Positions 43,821-52,577 of a stretch of 64,000 nt of DNA are shown here, piece by piece (within the stretch, counting starts at the first letter, position 1; each line of letters begins with the position of its first letter). The notes beneath the pieces were generated by a model. It made no database searches. It was not told the DNA's origin and saw only the letters and a program-made list of their open reading frames with translations. A program made the position numbers and the translations under genes. Origin of the DNA: Bacillus mycoides (GTDB lineage: Bacteria; Bacillota; Bacilli; Bacillales; Bacillaceae_G); NCBI RefSeq assembly GCF_001757995.1, contig NZ_LXLV01000064.1:62001-126000 (forward strand), read 5' to 3'.

Positions 43821-44609
43821 TTACTTATGAGATACTCGGGTTGCAATTTTTTCACCAAGACGCAGCTCTTGCCCACTTGTCAATTCCTGCACTGCTTTAA
43901 TCATATCTTTTTCAAATAATAAAACAACTGTTGAGCCAAATGTAAAGTATGCCATCTCTTCACCTTTTTGAACAGTACTTCTTTCATGAAGGAGCTCGAT
44001 ACTATTAACAAACATAGCACCTACTTTTACAAGCGCCATATGTTCGCCTTCACTATTTACTTCTGTAACAGAGCGATAATTTTTTGACAATGGTTCTTTC
44101 CCATACTCCATACCCGCTGCATTTACCGGATATGATTTTCTGCCAAGTACAAATCTTTCAGTCACAGAGCCAGAGAGCGGGCTATGAATACGATGATAAT
44201 GACTTGGACTCAAATAAATTACCATATATGTACCGCCTGCATATCGCTTTGCACGCTCTTCATTACCTAGCATATCCACAATTGAATAACGCTTTCCTTT
44301 TATATTGAATGTTTTTGTATCCTCAATAGGACCTTGATCAGCAAAAACACCATCAACAGGACTAACGATACTCGATGCATCAGTATCAATACTACGCTTT
44401 CCTTCTTTTAGCCTACGTGTAAATAAATCATGCAATGTTCGATATTCCTTCAAACCCTTTTCCATCTCATCTTGATTAATTTGAAAAACTTTCGCATACG
44501 ATGGAATAATGATAGAGCTCAAACGAGATTGTGCAAATTTACGTAATATATAAGAAGTAAAACGACCATTTGTAAGTTCGATCATAAGTCGATATAATGT
44601 CCGTCGCAA
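43821..44609 (-). CDS. psd: Phosphatidylserine decarboxylase proenzyme
   Basis: 262 residues. [11 protein letters not shown] and [13 protein letters not shown] carry the catalytic Asp/His residues. The self-cleavage motif FGST near residue 226 makes the pyruvoyl group. Membrane-associated; produces phosphatidylethanolamine. TTG start (44609) behind AGGAGG. No pssA is adjacent. Confidence 0.94.
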   Translation of the reverse strand: MRRTLYRLMIELTNGRFTSYILRKFAQSRLSSIIIPSYAKVFQINQDEMEKGLKEYRTLHDLFTRRLKEGKRSIDTDASSIVSPVDGVFADQGPIEDTKTFNIKGKRYSIVDMLGNEERAKRYAGGTYMVIYLSPSHYHRIHSPLSGSVTERFVLGRKSYPVNAAGMEYGKEPLSKNYRSVTEVNSEGEHMALVKVGAMFVNSIELLHERSTVQKGEEMAYFTFGSTVVLLFEKDMIKAVQELTSGQELRLGEKIATRVSHK

Positions 44610-44854
44610 ATTACGAAACCTCCTAATCAGCCTATAACTTTAGTTTCCCCTTCTTTTCTCTCTATATCATATGTAAAATTGGTTCTTATTCCCACATATA
44701 GAATGGAGCCGTCTCGTTATACACGAAGAAAAACTAAGTATCATTTTTATTCTTAAATTGTTTAGCACCTTCTAATATTACAGATAGAACCCGCCATTTT
44801 CAACAGTGAACATGTATTTCTTCTTAGAACAGCTCGTTTTCTTTCCGTTTTCCC
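44610..44854. other. psd upstream region
   Basis: About 245 AT-rich bases between the sigK terminator and psd. No coding sequence; the psd promoter should lie here. Confidence 0.4.
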
Positions 44855-44888
44855 GAAAGAAAAGCAGCCACTTTTAAAGTGTAGCTGC
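44855..44888 (-). terminator. Terminator of sigK
   Basis: The arms GCAGC-CAC and GTGTAGCTGC (44864-44888) are followed by TTTTCTTT on the minus strand, just after sigK. Confidence 0.8.
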
Positions 44889-44900
44889 CTACAATATACA

Positions 44901-45614
44901 TTATTCTTTTGCTTTTTTCTCTTTCTCTGCCCTTACAAATTCATGGAACATTTTCATTAAAGCGCGCTTTTCAATTCTTGATACGTAGCTTCTGGAAATA
45001 CCAAGCGCCTTCGCAATCTCTCTCTGTGTTTTCTCTTTATCAAGCCCCAGTCCAAAACGCTTCACAATTACTTCTTTCTCTCGTTCGTCTAAAATATCGA
45101 TATACTCTTTAATTTTTTCTAACTCCATACTAAGCTGAATCATATCAATTACATCTTCAGATTCTGATTTTAATATATCAATAAGCGATATTTCATTCCC
45201 CTCTTTATCTTGCCCGATTGGATCATGAAGTGAAACATCTTTTTTCGTTTTCTTCAGCACACGTAAATGCATCAAAATTTCATTTTCGATACAGCGTGCT
45301 GCATATGTCGCAAGCTTAGTTCCTTTCCCTGCTGAATAGCTTTCAATCGCTTTAATAAGCCCAATGGTACCAATTGAAATTAAATCTTCTGCATCTTCAC
45401 CAGTGTTTTCGAATTTCTTAACAATATGAGCTACAAGCCGTAAATTATGTTCAATTAAAAGATTTCTCGCTTGAGCATCACCTTGCTCCATTAACTCTAA
45501 GTACTTTCTCTCATCATCTGATGATAACGGCTGCGGGAACGCATTGTTCTTCACATAAGAAACAAATACAAACACTTCTCGAACCATATATCCAATTGCG
45601 GCGAATAGACTCAA
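44901..45614 (-). CDS. sigK: Sporulation sigma factor SigK, uninterrupted
   Basis: 237 residues. A hydrophobic pro-sequence (about 1-20, [17 protein letters not shown]) precedes [12 protein letters not shown], where SpoIVFB would cut. Region 2 ([51 protein letters not shown]) and region 4 ([13 protein letters not shown]...[26 protein letters not shown]) are complete. It is one continuous frame, with no skin insertion as in B. subtilis. TTG start 45614 behind GGAGGTGAAAGG. Late mother-cell sigma factor. Confidence 0.96.
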
Positions 45615-45717
45615 ACCTTTCACCTCCGCCAAAATAGTGGTCTTTACTATGTGTATGTGGGCATGAGGTTGTTTGTGTCTGTACGATGTCATTCCACCAT
45701 GTTTTTAAGCATAATAT

Positions 45718-45746
45718 TTGTCGCAAAAAGCTTCGATACGTATACT
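45718..45746 (+). promoter_or_regulatory. Candidate sigmaA promoter of the leader region
   Basis: TTGTCG (45718-45723), 17 nt, TATACT (45741-45746). It would start transcription about 10 nt before the leader ORF's ribosome site. Confidence 0.45.
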
Positions 45747-45771
45747 TAAACAAAAGATAGGAGAGTGGAAT

Positions 45772-45813
45772 ATGAAACATTTCATTACCCTCTTGTTCAG
45801 AAGTAGCTTGTAA
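45772..45813 (+). CDS. 13-residue leader peptide ORF
   Basis: MKHFITLLFRSSL, then TAA. An AGGAG site lies 8 nt before the ATG, stronger than needed for chance. The last codons and stop fall inside the 5' strand of an RNA helix (45801-45816), the arrangement of a translated attenuator. No known family. It could also be a chance ORF. Confidence 0.5.
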   Translation: MKHFITLLFRSSL

Positions 45814-45861
45814 GAGATGAACTCCTTGTACGCTCTTGCAAGCTGCTTGTACTACAAGGAG
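45801..45861 (+). promoter_or_regulatory. Two competing RNA helices controlling the ribosome site of the 45873 gene
   Basis: Helix 1 pairs 45801-45816 with 45833-45848 (16 bp, two G-U). Helix 2 pairs CTCCTTGTA (45822-45830) with TACAAGGAG (45853-45861), which contains the Shine-Dalgarno of the downstream gene. Helix 2's 5' strand is in helix 1's loop, so the two exclude each other or form a strained pseudoknot. Translation of the leader ORF would disrupt helix 1. Confidence 0.6.
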
Positions 45862-45872
45862 GGATTACAAAT

Positions 45873-46103
45873 ATGAAATTTGAAAGAACACGCGCTTATA
45901 CAAGACACCAACGTCAGCGTACAATGCACCGAAAGATGAATATTGCAAAACACGCATGGGGATATACTCCTGAAATTGTCGGTATTTTTGCAAAAGGAAA
46001 AGTTCACTGTTCTTGCGGAATGTGTACAACAAAGTGGAGAACAGAAGGACCACCTGCCAGTGTACAAAAGTGGTTATACAAAATTGATGCATGCGAAGAA
46101 TAA
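45873..46103 (+). CDS. Small basic protein with a CxCxxC motif
   Basis: 76 residues, not recognised by name. A very basic N-terminus (RTRAYTRHQRQRTMHRKMNIAKHAWG) is followed by a Cys cluster, CSCGMC, near residue 46 and a hydrophobic-acidic tail ending DACEE. It looks like a small nucleic-acid- or metal-binding protein. AAGGAGGGATTACAAAT precedes the ATG, and that site can be buried by the upstream RNA structure. It has its own terminator, is monocistronic, and is divergent from sigK. Confidence 0.8.
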   Translation: MKFERTRAYTRHQRQRTMHRKMNIAKHAWGYTPEIVGIFAKGKVHCSCGMCTTKWRTEGPPASVQKWLYKIDACEE

Positions 46104-46114
46104 TCGTTCTTTCT

Positions 46115-46145
46115 AAAAAAGGTCTTCTCTCGAAGACCTTTTTCC
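46115..46145 (+). terminator. Terminator of the 45873 gene
   Basis: GGTCTTC, 4-nt loop, GAAGACC, then TTTTT; A's on the other side allow use for the convergent YcdB-like gene. Confidence 0.88.
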
Positions 46146-46157
46146 CTATTTAAAGAC

Positions 46158-47651
46158 TTATTTACTCCAAATCTTTTCCCCAGTGTGGGCATCAATATAA
46201 CGAATTTCTCGACTACACTCGAAGGGCTCTTTATGATTTTCATCCGTCGTTTGTTTATACAGTAGTTCGTATTTCGTTTCCTCTGCATCATGATCTATAA
46301 ACCATTCTAATTTAACTCGGATGGCCTCTTGGTATATTTCTAACGCTTTTTCTTTTGTCACTTTTGGTGTTGTTTCATATGTGAGCAATTCTTTTATAAA
46401 GTTGCTAGGTTCTCCTGAGTAGTGCATCACAGCACCATTTTCTGTATTGATGTTAATCATAAATTGCATATAGTTTATTGGAATCCCATTCACATATACG
46501 GAAAAGGTAAATCTTTCAATCCCATCTTCTGCTTCTTCATGTTCTTCCCAAAGACGAAGATATTGTGTAACATCTGGAATAACTCGTTCTAAAAATTGAA
46601 GTGCTTTTTGTAAACATTCTTCTCTAGACAGTATTTGTTTTACTTCTTTATCGTCTGTCAGTTTTATAAAACCAATTAATTCATTGGTTGATTTATCAAT
46701 CGTAATGCCAACTAAATTATTATATTTTAACATCGGTAAATGCTTTTTAAAGAATTCATTCATTAAATATGGATTCTTTTCTTCTTTCTGTTTTTGCAAT
46801 TCCTCTTTCGGGACAAATTTTATCCTTATTTCATCTTCGTTTTCCGTCTCATCTACTTTTGTAAAACTTTCTTTATCCCAGTCAAACAAATCGAATATAT
46901 CATCTTGTCGACTACTTTTTTCTGGCTTGGTAACAGCTACTGTTGGAGGTAATTTATAGTGATCTGGTCCAAACAAATTCTTACCTGTACTTGCATCAAT
47001 AAACGCATGACTAGGTTCTGGCTCATACACAAGATGGTACCCTTTTATTTCTTCTCCATTTTCATATTTACATGAAGAGTATGTTAAATCTACAAATACA
47101 AGTCTCATATCTTGTCTAGCTTTCAAAGCTTCTAAAACGACGTTCTCCTCAACAATTTCAATTGGCCATAACGGTTTTTTCTCTATAGCTTTTTGTCCAT
47201 TGTAATGAAAATGCACAACATTACCTGAAGGATGCACTCGCACAACACATCCTGTATTCGGCAATGGATATCCATTCACTTCTTGCATATAATTTATTTC
47301 TTTCCAACCACGCCAGTCACCCTTAATTGACACATATGTATAAAATTCTAATCTTTCTTCCATATATTTTTTTATACATATATTTGCAATTTCTCTTGCC
47401 TTATTCTCCTCTATCGCTTCCTTATCACTCAAAAAATAATTTTCATCATCTATCCTAAATTCAATTAAATTACCAGTATGTCTATTTAATGAAATTTGTA
47501 TCTGTTTCTCCTCATCCTCTTTATGTTCCCACCATAATAGATGATACGGGTCATCCACTCCTTCTTGATCATCTACAACAAGCCTATATTCATCTGGAAT
47601 TTCAATAATATGAGCGACTTGCTCTTTTCTATCTTTATCTTTTTGATTCAT
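46158..47651 (-). CDS. YcdB/YcdC-domain (DUF4901-like) protein
   Basis: 497 residues with no signal peptide or membrane helix. Repeated PepSY-like units are seen: GNLIEFRIDDENYF..., LVYEPEPSHAFIDASTGKNLF and EIRYIDAHTGEKIW. These are typical of YcdB/YcdC-type proteins of sporeformers. Function unknown. GGGAGAGG precedes the ATG. Family assignment is by motif recognition only. Confidence 0.7.
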   Translation of the reverse strand: MNQKDKDRKEQVAHIIEIPDEYRLVVDDQEGVDDPYHLLWWEHKEDEEKQIQISLNRHTGNLIEFRIDDENYFLSDKEAIEENKAREIANICIKKYMEERLEFYTYVSIKGDWRGWKEINYMQEVNGYPLPNTGCVVRVHPSGNVVHFHYNGQKAIEKKPLWPIEIVEENVVLEALKARQDMRLVFVDLTYSSCKYENGEEIKGYHLVYEPEPSHAFIDASTGKNLFGPDHYKLPPTVAVTKPEKSSRQDDIFDLFDWDKESFTKVDETENEDEIRIKFVPKEELQKQKEEKNPYLMNEFFKKHLPMLKYNNLVGITIDKSTNELIGFIKLTDDKEVKQILSREECLQKALQFLERVIPDVTQYLRLWEEHEEAEDGIERFTFSVYVNGIPINYMQFMININTENGAVMHYSGEPSNFIKELLTYETTPKVTKEKALEIYQEAIRVKLEWFIDHDAEETKYELLYKQTTDENHKEPFECSREIRYIDAHTGEKIWSK

Positions 47652-47847
47652 TATACCTCTCCCTGATTACAATTTAAGGTAATTATAACAAACAAAACCA
47701 AAACTCATTAACAAAAAAAGACAAAAAACTGAAACAATTAGTTCATACGAATTTCACATGAATCTATTACTATAAGAATTGTACATAATGAAATTACTAA
47801 CAATGACGTTTATTCATATATAATTTCATTTGAAAGGGGTTGAAAAT

Positions 47848-47919
47848 ATGAAAACTAAATATCGCTTTATGATCTCATCATTTGCTGCTTGCGCCTACAT
47901 GATTTGGTGTTTAGTATAA
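47848..47919 (+). CDS. Putative 23-residue membrane microprotein or leader
   Basis: MKTKYRFMISSFAACAYMIWCLV: a basic start and one hydrophobic helix. It follows GAAAGGGGTTGAAAAT and ends 40 nt before a small alarmone synthetase gene. No family known to me. Confidence 0.4.
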   Translation: MKTKYRFMISSFAACAYMIWCLV

Positions 47920-47959
47920 TAACAACTTCACTTGTAAATAAGAAAAGGTGTGTATATAA

Positions 47960-48610
47960 ATGGAATATAACCAATCAACCGTTAACTACTGGAAAGCTTT
48001 TGTATTACCTTATACATTCGCTTTAGAAGAGTTAAAAACTAAATTTGAAATTATGAACCGGGAAGCTCAATTTTTAGAAGACTACAACCCGTTTGAACAT
48101 ATAAAAACAAGACTTAAACAACCCGAAAGTATCATTAGGAAGCTTGAGCGTAAAAACTTATCACCAACAGTTGAAAATGCTCAAACACAATTACAAGATA
48201 TTATTGGCATCCGTATTACATGTTGCTTTGTAGAAGATATTTACCATTTAAAAGAGGTTATTGAAAATCGTGAAGATATGGAAATTGTAGAAGTAAAAGA
48301 TTATATTGCTAATCCAAAAGGAAATGGCTATAAAAGTTTGCATATGATTATTAAATATCCATTGTCACTAAATTCTGGTACGAAAGATGTATTTGCAGAA
48401 ATTCAATTACGTACACTTGCGATGGACTTTTGGGCAAGTTTAGAACATAAACTTTACTACAAATATGAAGGAAACATACCTGATTATTTGAAGGATGAAC
48501 TACACGATGCTGCTATGAAAGCTGAAGACCTCGATAATAAGATGGCAACAATCCGTCAAGATATTGATGACATTGAAGCATGTTCAAATCAAATATTATT
48601 ACCACTTTAA
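47960..48610 (+). CDS. Small alarmone synthetase, RelP/YwaC-like
   Basis: 216 residues. Only the (p)ppGpp synthetase domain: NPFEHIKTRLKQPESIIRKL, DIIGIRITCCFVEDIYHL, KGNGYKSLHMII, EIQLRTLAMDFWASLEHKLYYK. No hydrolase, TGS or ACT domain. It uses ATP and GDP/GTP. The motifs resemble B. subtilis YwaC (FALxxLxTKF, NPxEHxKxR) more than YjbM. AAAAGGTGTG precedes the ATG. YwaC-type enzymes respond to cell-wall and alkaline stress. Confidence 0.92.
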   Translation: MEYNQSTVNYWKAFVLPYTFALEELKTKFEIMNREAQFLEDYNPFEHIKTRLKQPESIIRKLERKNLSPTVENAQTQLQDIIGIRITCCFVEDIYHLKEVIENREDMEIVEVKDYIANPKGNGYKSLHMIIKYPLSLNSGTKDVFAEIQLRTLAMDFWASLEHKLYYKYEGNIPDYLKDELHDAAMKAEDLDNKMATIRQDIDDIEACSNQILLPL

Positions 48611-48640
48611 AAGGTTCTCTCCTATGAGAACCTTTTTTAT
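48609..48640. terminator. Bidirectional terminator after the alarmone synthetase
   Basis: AAAAGGTTCTC, 6-nt loop, GAGAACCTTTT, then T's. It lies between convergent genes. Confidence 0.9.
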
Positions 48641-49101
48641 TTCTTCTCTATCGTACGAACCTCTTCAATCTTCCACCCTTCGTCTTCTTTTCCAAGTGCA
48701 TACTGCATTTTCTTCTGAAGAGTAACCCCTCCATCTACTTCTTTTTCCGCCGTTTCAACAATAACAAGCCCACCTTTAAGAGCTTTCATATTCATATGTT
48801 CCAATTCTATTTTCTTATTTCCCTTTTGAAATGCCGCTTCCTTTTGTGTTTTTAAGTCTTCAGCACTAGGCATCTTCTTTGAAAATAACTCCATATGTTC
48901 AGCAAGATTTTTTTCATTCGTCGTCCGTACAAATGCCTCAATAACATCTTGAATGGATTTCTCTTCTTCTTTCGTTATATGTACCTTTTCCTCAGTTTTT
49001 CCAGCAGATTTTTGTTCTATATTATTCTCTTGAGATTGACATCCAACTAGCAATAATACAAATACTAGAAGGAATCTTAATTTCCCTAAAAAAACTCTCA
49101 T
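48637..49101 (-). CDS. Putative lipoprotein
   Basis: 154 residues. The signal segment and lipobox LLVGCQSQ (Cys near 21) are followed by a charged domain (EEEKSIQDVIEAFVRTTNEKNLAEHMELFSKKM) that resembles NTF2-like folds in pattern; I do not recognise a specific family. The ATG at 49101 is used because GGAGATGGAAAG lies ahead and the signal peptide then has normal length. It follows the alkaline phosphatase. Confidence 0.75.
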   Translation of the reverse strand: MRVFLGKLRFLLVFVLLLVGCQSQENNIEQKSAGKTEEKVHITKEEEKSIQDVIEAFVRTTNEKNLAEHMELFSKKMPSAEDLKTQKEAAFQKGNKKIELEHMNMKALKGGLVIVETAEKEVDGGVTLQKKMQYALGKEDEGWKIEEVRTIEKK

Positions 49102-49116
49102 CTTTCCATCTCCTAA

Positions 49117-49146
49117 AAAGAAAAGTGAGGCATTTCGCCTCACTTT
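49117..49146 (-). terminator. Terminator of the alkaline phosphatase gene
   Basis: AAAGTGAGGC, 5-nt loop, GCCTCACTTT, followed by TCTTTTT on the minus strand. Confidence 0.85.
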
Positions 49147-49155
49147 CATTTATAA

Positions 49156-50541
49156 TTAGCGTCTTCCTTTATTCGGGTCGCCGCCGCCAACGATGTCAAA
49201 GACACGTTTAGCTATATTTGTATTCTCCTGAACGCCAGAGAATAAGTATTTACCTGGTCCGAATGCATATACGTTCACATCTTCACCTGTATGTCCACCC
49301 GTTGTCCAACCTGTAACCGAACGCTTATTGAAGATATCTTCAATTGCATTATCAATCTTTGTTACATCTTTTGATGGAGCTATATCATTTACAGCTTTAA
49401 TTTCTTCTGGTGTTAATTGTAGATCAATATACTTTTTCAATGTTTCTTCTACATTTGCACCTTTTACAATCTCATTTGCCATAAAGTCTGGCGTACGTTT
49501 CGCAGCTTTAATCGGATCTACTTTAAAGTTATACTCACCATTCGCACCTAAAGATAATCCGCCAGTAGAGTGGTCCGCGGTTGCAACAACTAATGTATTT
49601 TTATCTTTTTTCGCAAACTCAATTGCTGCTTTAAATGCTTTTTCAAAGTCTTCCATTTCACTCATTGCACCGACAATATCATTATCATGTCCAGCCCAAT
49701 CAATTTGACTACCTTCGACCATTAAGAAGAAACCATCTTTATTTTTGTTCAAGCGCTCAATCGCTGCATTTGTCATCTCTTCTAATGACGGTGTTTTATC
49801 ATTACGGTCAATCATTTTATCTAAACCACCTGGTGCAAATAAACCAAGAACTTGATCACTTTTATCATTTAATAATTGATTACGATCTGTTACATAACTA
49901 TAACCGGACTTCTTAAACTCTTCTGTAAGATTGCGGTCTTTTCTAACAAAGTTATTGACGCCACCGCCAAGCATGACATCTATTTTATGCTTACCTTTAA
50001 TTTTCTCATCAAAGTAATCATTTGCAATTGAATCCATATTTTTACGACTAATATCATGTGCACCGAAAGCGGCTGGCGTTGCATGCGTAATTTCAGAAGT
50101 TGCAACGAGTCCCGTTGATTTCCCTCTTTCTTTCGCTTGCTCCAATACTGTTTTCACTTCAGCTTTATCATTATCTACTGCAATAGCTGCGTTATATGTT
50201 TTTATACCTGCTGACATCGCAGTAGCTGCCGATGCAGAGTCTGTAATATTTTCATGTTCATCTTCCGGATATGTTTTTTGTGTTCCTACAAGATGCTTAT
50301 CAAATTCTGTAGATTCCATCTCAAATGTTTTTGGATTATCTTTCATATAACGATGAGCTGTCATATATGAAGGTCCCATACCATCCCCAATTAATACAAT
50401 GACATTTTTAATCTTTGCATTACTTCCGTTCTCATCCGCATTAACCTCACTAGAACGTGTAAAATTCCATGTCGCTATCGAAGTAACCGCTAACGACGCC
50501 ACAACTGCAAATGGCCATGCTTTTTTTACAAACTTTTTCAC
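49156..50541 (-). CDS. Secreted alkaline phosphatase
   Basis: 461 residues. A Sec signal peptide at about 1-35 (KKAWPFAVVASLAVTSIATW). Active-site motifs VLIGDGMGPS (D53), TDSASAATAMSAG (nucleophile S102), VATADHSTGGL and HTGEDVNVYAFGPG supply the two zinc sites and Mg site. It frees phosphate from organic esters outside the cell. GTG start behind GGGGGACAAGACA. PhoP-box-like repeats lie upstream. Similar to B. subtilis PhoA/PhoB; I cannot choose between them. Confidence 0.94.
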   Translation of the reverse strand: MKKFVKKAWPFAVVASLAVTSIATWNFTRSSEVNADENGSNAKIKNVIVLIGDGMGPSYMTAHRYMKDNPKTFEMESTEFDKHLVGTQKTYPEDEHENITDSASAATAMSAGIKTYNAAIAVDNDKAEVKTVLEQAKERGKSTGLVATSEITHATPAAFGAHDISRKNMDSIANDYFDEKIKGKHKIDVMLGGGVNNFVRKDRNLTEEFKKSGYSYVTDRNQLLNDKSDQVLGLFAPGGLDKMIDRNDKTPSLEEMTNAAIERLNKNKDGFFLMVEGSQIDWAGHDNDIVGAMSEMEDFEKAFKAAIEFAKKDKNTLVVATADHSTGGLSLGANGEYNFKVDPIKAAKRTPDFMANEIVKGANVEETLKKYIDLQLTPEEIKAVNDIAPSKDVTKIDNAIEDIFNKRSVTGWTTGGHTGEDVNVYAFGPGKYLFSGVQENTNIAKRVFDIVGGGDPNKGRR

Positions 50542-50611
50542 TGTCTTGTCCCCCTAATTAGGTTATTCATTTCCCACTATCAAATTTAATAGAAGACTGT
50601 TAAGAGAAAAT

Positions 50612-50650
50612 GAGTTATATGTAAATTTTTTATTAACTTATGTAAATTTC
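50612..50650 (-). promoter_or_regulatory. Candidate PhoP-binding repeats upstream of alkaline phosphatase
   Basis: On the minus strand, TTTACA, TTAATA and TTTACA recur with 4-5 nt between them. This is the pattern of PhoP boxes (TTAACA-like direct repeats, 11-bp period). Located about 70-110 nt before the start. Confidence 0.5.
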
Positions 50651-50809
50651 AGTTATAATTTGTATAAGTTTGTCTTTTCATATCAAGCATAATGCCCTTT
50701 ACAAAGATAATATAAACATGTTGGATTGCTTTTAATACGAACCTATTATTTTACATTTCGTAATATTATTCTTATTTTTTCTAATTTAAATAGAAATATG
50801 GTGAACTTT

Positions 50810-51649
50810 ATGAAAACAGTAAAACTAGACACATCTTTCATTCCAGATTTACTCTCTCTTTGCAAATCAGTCGGGTGGTTACAGCATGAGAGTTTCATGA
50901 AAGAGCAATTCCATATGTACCTTTCCATTGGCACAATTTTTGGCTATGTACATGAGAATAAACTTATTGCAGCGGGCGGGGTCTTTTCGTTTGCCCCTGG
51001 ATTTTCTTCTATCGGTATGTTAATCGTACATCCTGATTTTCAAAGACAAGGAATTGGCCGTATTTTGCTAAACAACAGTTTAACTCTAGCTCATTCATCG
51101 CTTCCTATTCTGCTCATTGCAACAAAAGCTGGTGAACCTTTATATGAATCTTATGGATTTCAATCAATAACAACAATTCATCGTTTCGAAAAACAAGCGA
51201 CTCACATAAGTACAAATTCTGTTCCCATAAAACAAATTCAGCAATATGATCTTCCTTCTCTTGTTTTTCTTGATCAAACTGCGACTGGTGCTCATCGTTC
51301 TAAGCTTTATTCATCGCTACTATCGAGAGCAACCTACTCATTTAAAATAGAACGGGATAATCAAATAGATGCTTTTGCTTTATGCATACAAAAAGGAGAT
51401 GTGCTATGTATTACTCCACTTATTTCTAAAAAAGAAGAAGACTCTATTCAGTTATTAGAAATGATTTGTAAATTGTGGAATGGAACAGTACGTATCGATG
51501 TTCCTCATTCACAATTCGTATTTCGAAAATTTCTTCAAACAGAAAATTTCCATGAAACACTTCTTTCACCTCTTATGATAAAGAATGGTAATCAACTTCC
51601 TGGAAATCGTAATATGCTATTTGCTATGATAGATGCAGCGTTATGTTAG
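50810..51649 (+). CDS. GNAT family N-acetyltransferase
   Basis: 279 residues. The acetyl-CoA site is LIVHPDFQRQGIGRILLNNSL at about 70-90, within a GNAT fold at 1-130; the rest (130-279) looks like a second, diverged domain. Substrate unknown. The ATG at 50810 is chosen because it starts the folded domain; the ribosome site is weak (TGGTGA). 15 nt before the hydrolase lipoprotein gene, possibly one operon. Confidence 0.82.
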   Translation: MKTVKLDTSFIPDLLSLCKSVGWLQHESFMKEQFHMYLSIGTIFGYVHENKLIAAGGVFSFAPGFSSIGMLIVHPDFQRQGIGRILLNNSLTLAHSSLPILLIATKAGEPLYESYGFQSITTIHRFEKQATHISTNSVPIKQIQQYDLPSLVFLDQTATGAHRSKLYSSLLSRATYSFKIERDNQIDAFALCIQKGDVLCITPLISKKEEDSIQLLEMICKLWNGTVRIDVPHSQFVFRKFLQTENFHETLLSPLMIKNGNQLPGNRNMLFAMIDAALC

Positions 51650-51664
51650 AAAGGGGACAACTAA

Positions 51665-52540
51665 TTGAAGCGACTTAGCTATTTTATGGCGAGCTGTCTG
51701 ACTCTTACATTACTAGTAGGATGTAGTGCAGCAGAAAAGCCCGTAGAACAAGTAAAAAATACAATTACCGCGAAATTAACTACAGAAGAAAAAATGGTTG
51801 AAATAGATGGACAAACTATTTACTTTAAGCAAATTGGCAGCAAGAAACCACCTTTACTTATGATTCATGGATTTGGTGGATCATCAGATGGTTTTCAAAA
51901 GATTTACTCAGATTTAGCAAAAGATCATACAATTATTTCTGTTGATGCTTTAGGGTTCGGACGTTCCTCTAAGCCGATGGATTTTTATTATTCTTTCCCA
52001 ACTCATGCAAATTTGTATTATAAGTTAATGAAAAAACTAGGGTATGACTCATTCGCAATACTGGGACATTCGATGGGTGGAGAAATTTCTCTTAATTTAA
52101 CATATTTATACCCTGAAGCGGTTACCCACCTTATTTTAACTGATGCTACAGGCGGCCCTCATACGTTCATTAATAAACAAGGTTCACCAAAACCAAAGTT
52201 GTCGACTGATTTAAGTGCCGTTTCTTCTATTGCAGATTATGATGAGAGCAAAGTTAAATTCAAGCGCAATGATGAAGAACATTATAATAAAATGAAGTTA
52301 TGGCCTAGACGTCTTCAAATCAATGCAAATGAAATAAAACAACCAACTTTAATTATATGGGGAAGAAATGATAGTAGCGTTTCTTGGAAAGAAGGCGAAA
52401 CTTATCATCAATTCTTAAAAAATAGCACTTTCCATATTATTGAAAAGGGTTATCATGCTCCATTTCGTCAAGAGCCACAAGAATTTGTAGGGTATGTAAA
52501 AGATTTCTTCGAAAAAAATCCTATAAGTGCTGAAAAATAA
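51665..52540 (+). CDS. Lipoprotein alpha/beta hydrolase
   Basis: 291 residues. Signal peptide and lipobox LLVGCSAA (Cys at 20). The hydrolase fold shows LMIHGFGGSSDGF (oxyanion hole), nucleophile elbow GHSMGGEIS, acid WGRNDSSVS and His in GYHAPFRQEP. It is probably an esterase-like enzyme tethered outside the membrane; substrate unknown. TTG start behind AAAGGGGACAACTAA. Confidence 0.9.
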   Translation: MKRLSYFMASCLTLTLLVGCSAAEKPVEQVKNTITAKLTTEEKMVEIDGQTIYFKQIGSKKPPLLMIHGFGGSSDGFQKIYSDLAKDHTIISVDALGFGRSSKPMDFYYSFPTHANLYYKLMKKLGYDSFAILGHSMGGEISLNLTYLYPEAVTHLILTDATGGPHTFINKQGSPKPKLSTDLSAVSSIADYDESKVKFKRNDEEHYNKMKLWPRRLQINANEIKQPTLIIWGRNDSSVSWKEGETYHQFLKNSTFHIIEKGYHAPFRQEPQEFVGYVKDFFEKNPISAEK

Positions 52541-52571
52541 ACGGGTATCTCATTTGGAGATACCCGTTTTT
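52541..52571. terminator. Bidirectional terminator between hydrolase and doxX
   Basis: ACGGGTATCTC, 5-nt loop, GAGATACCCGT and TTTT. Between convergent genes. Confidence 0.92.
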
Positions 52572-52577
52572 CATATA

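Noticed and set aside
45700-45720. CATAATATT near 45710 as a sigmaE/sigmaK-type -10 element
   Set aside because: No matching -35 at the right spacing; the sigmaA-like pair just downstream is better.
46004-46291. 95-codon minus-strand ORF across the end of the Cys-motif gene
   Set aside because: Antisense to two well-supported genes and a terminator; no ribosome site.
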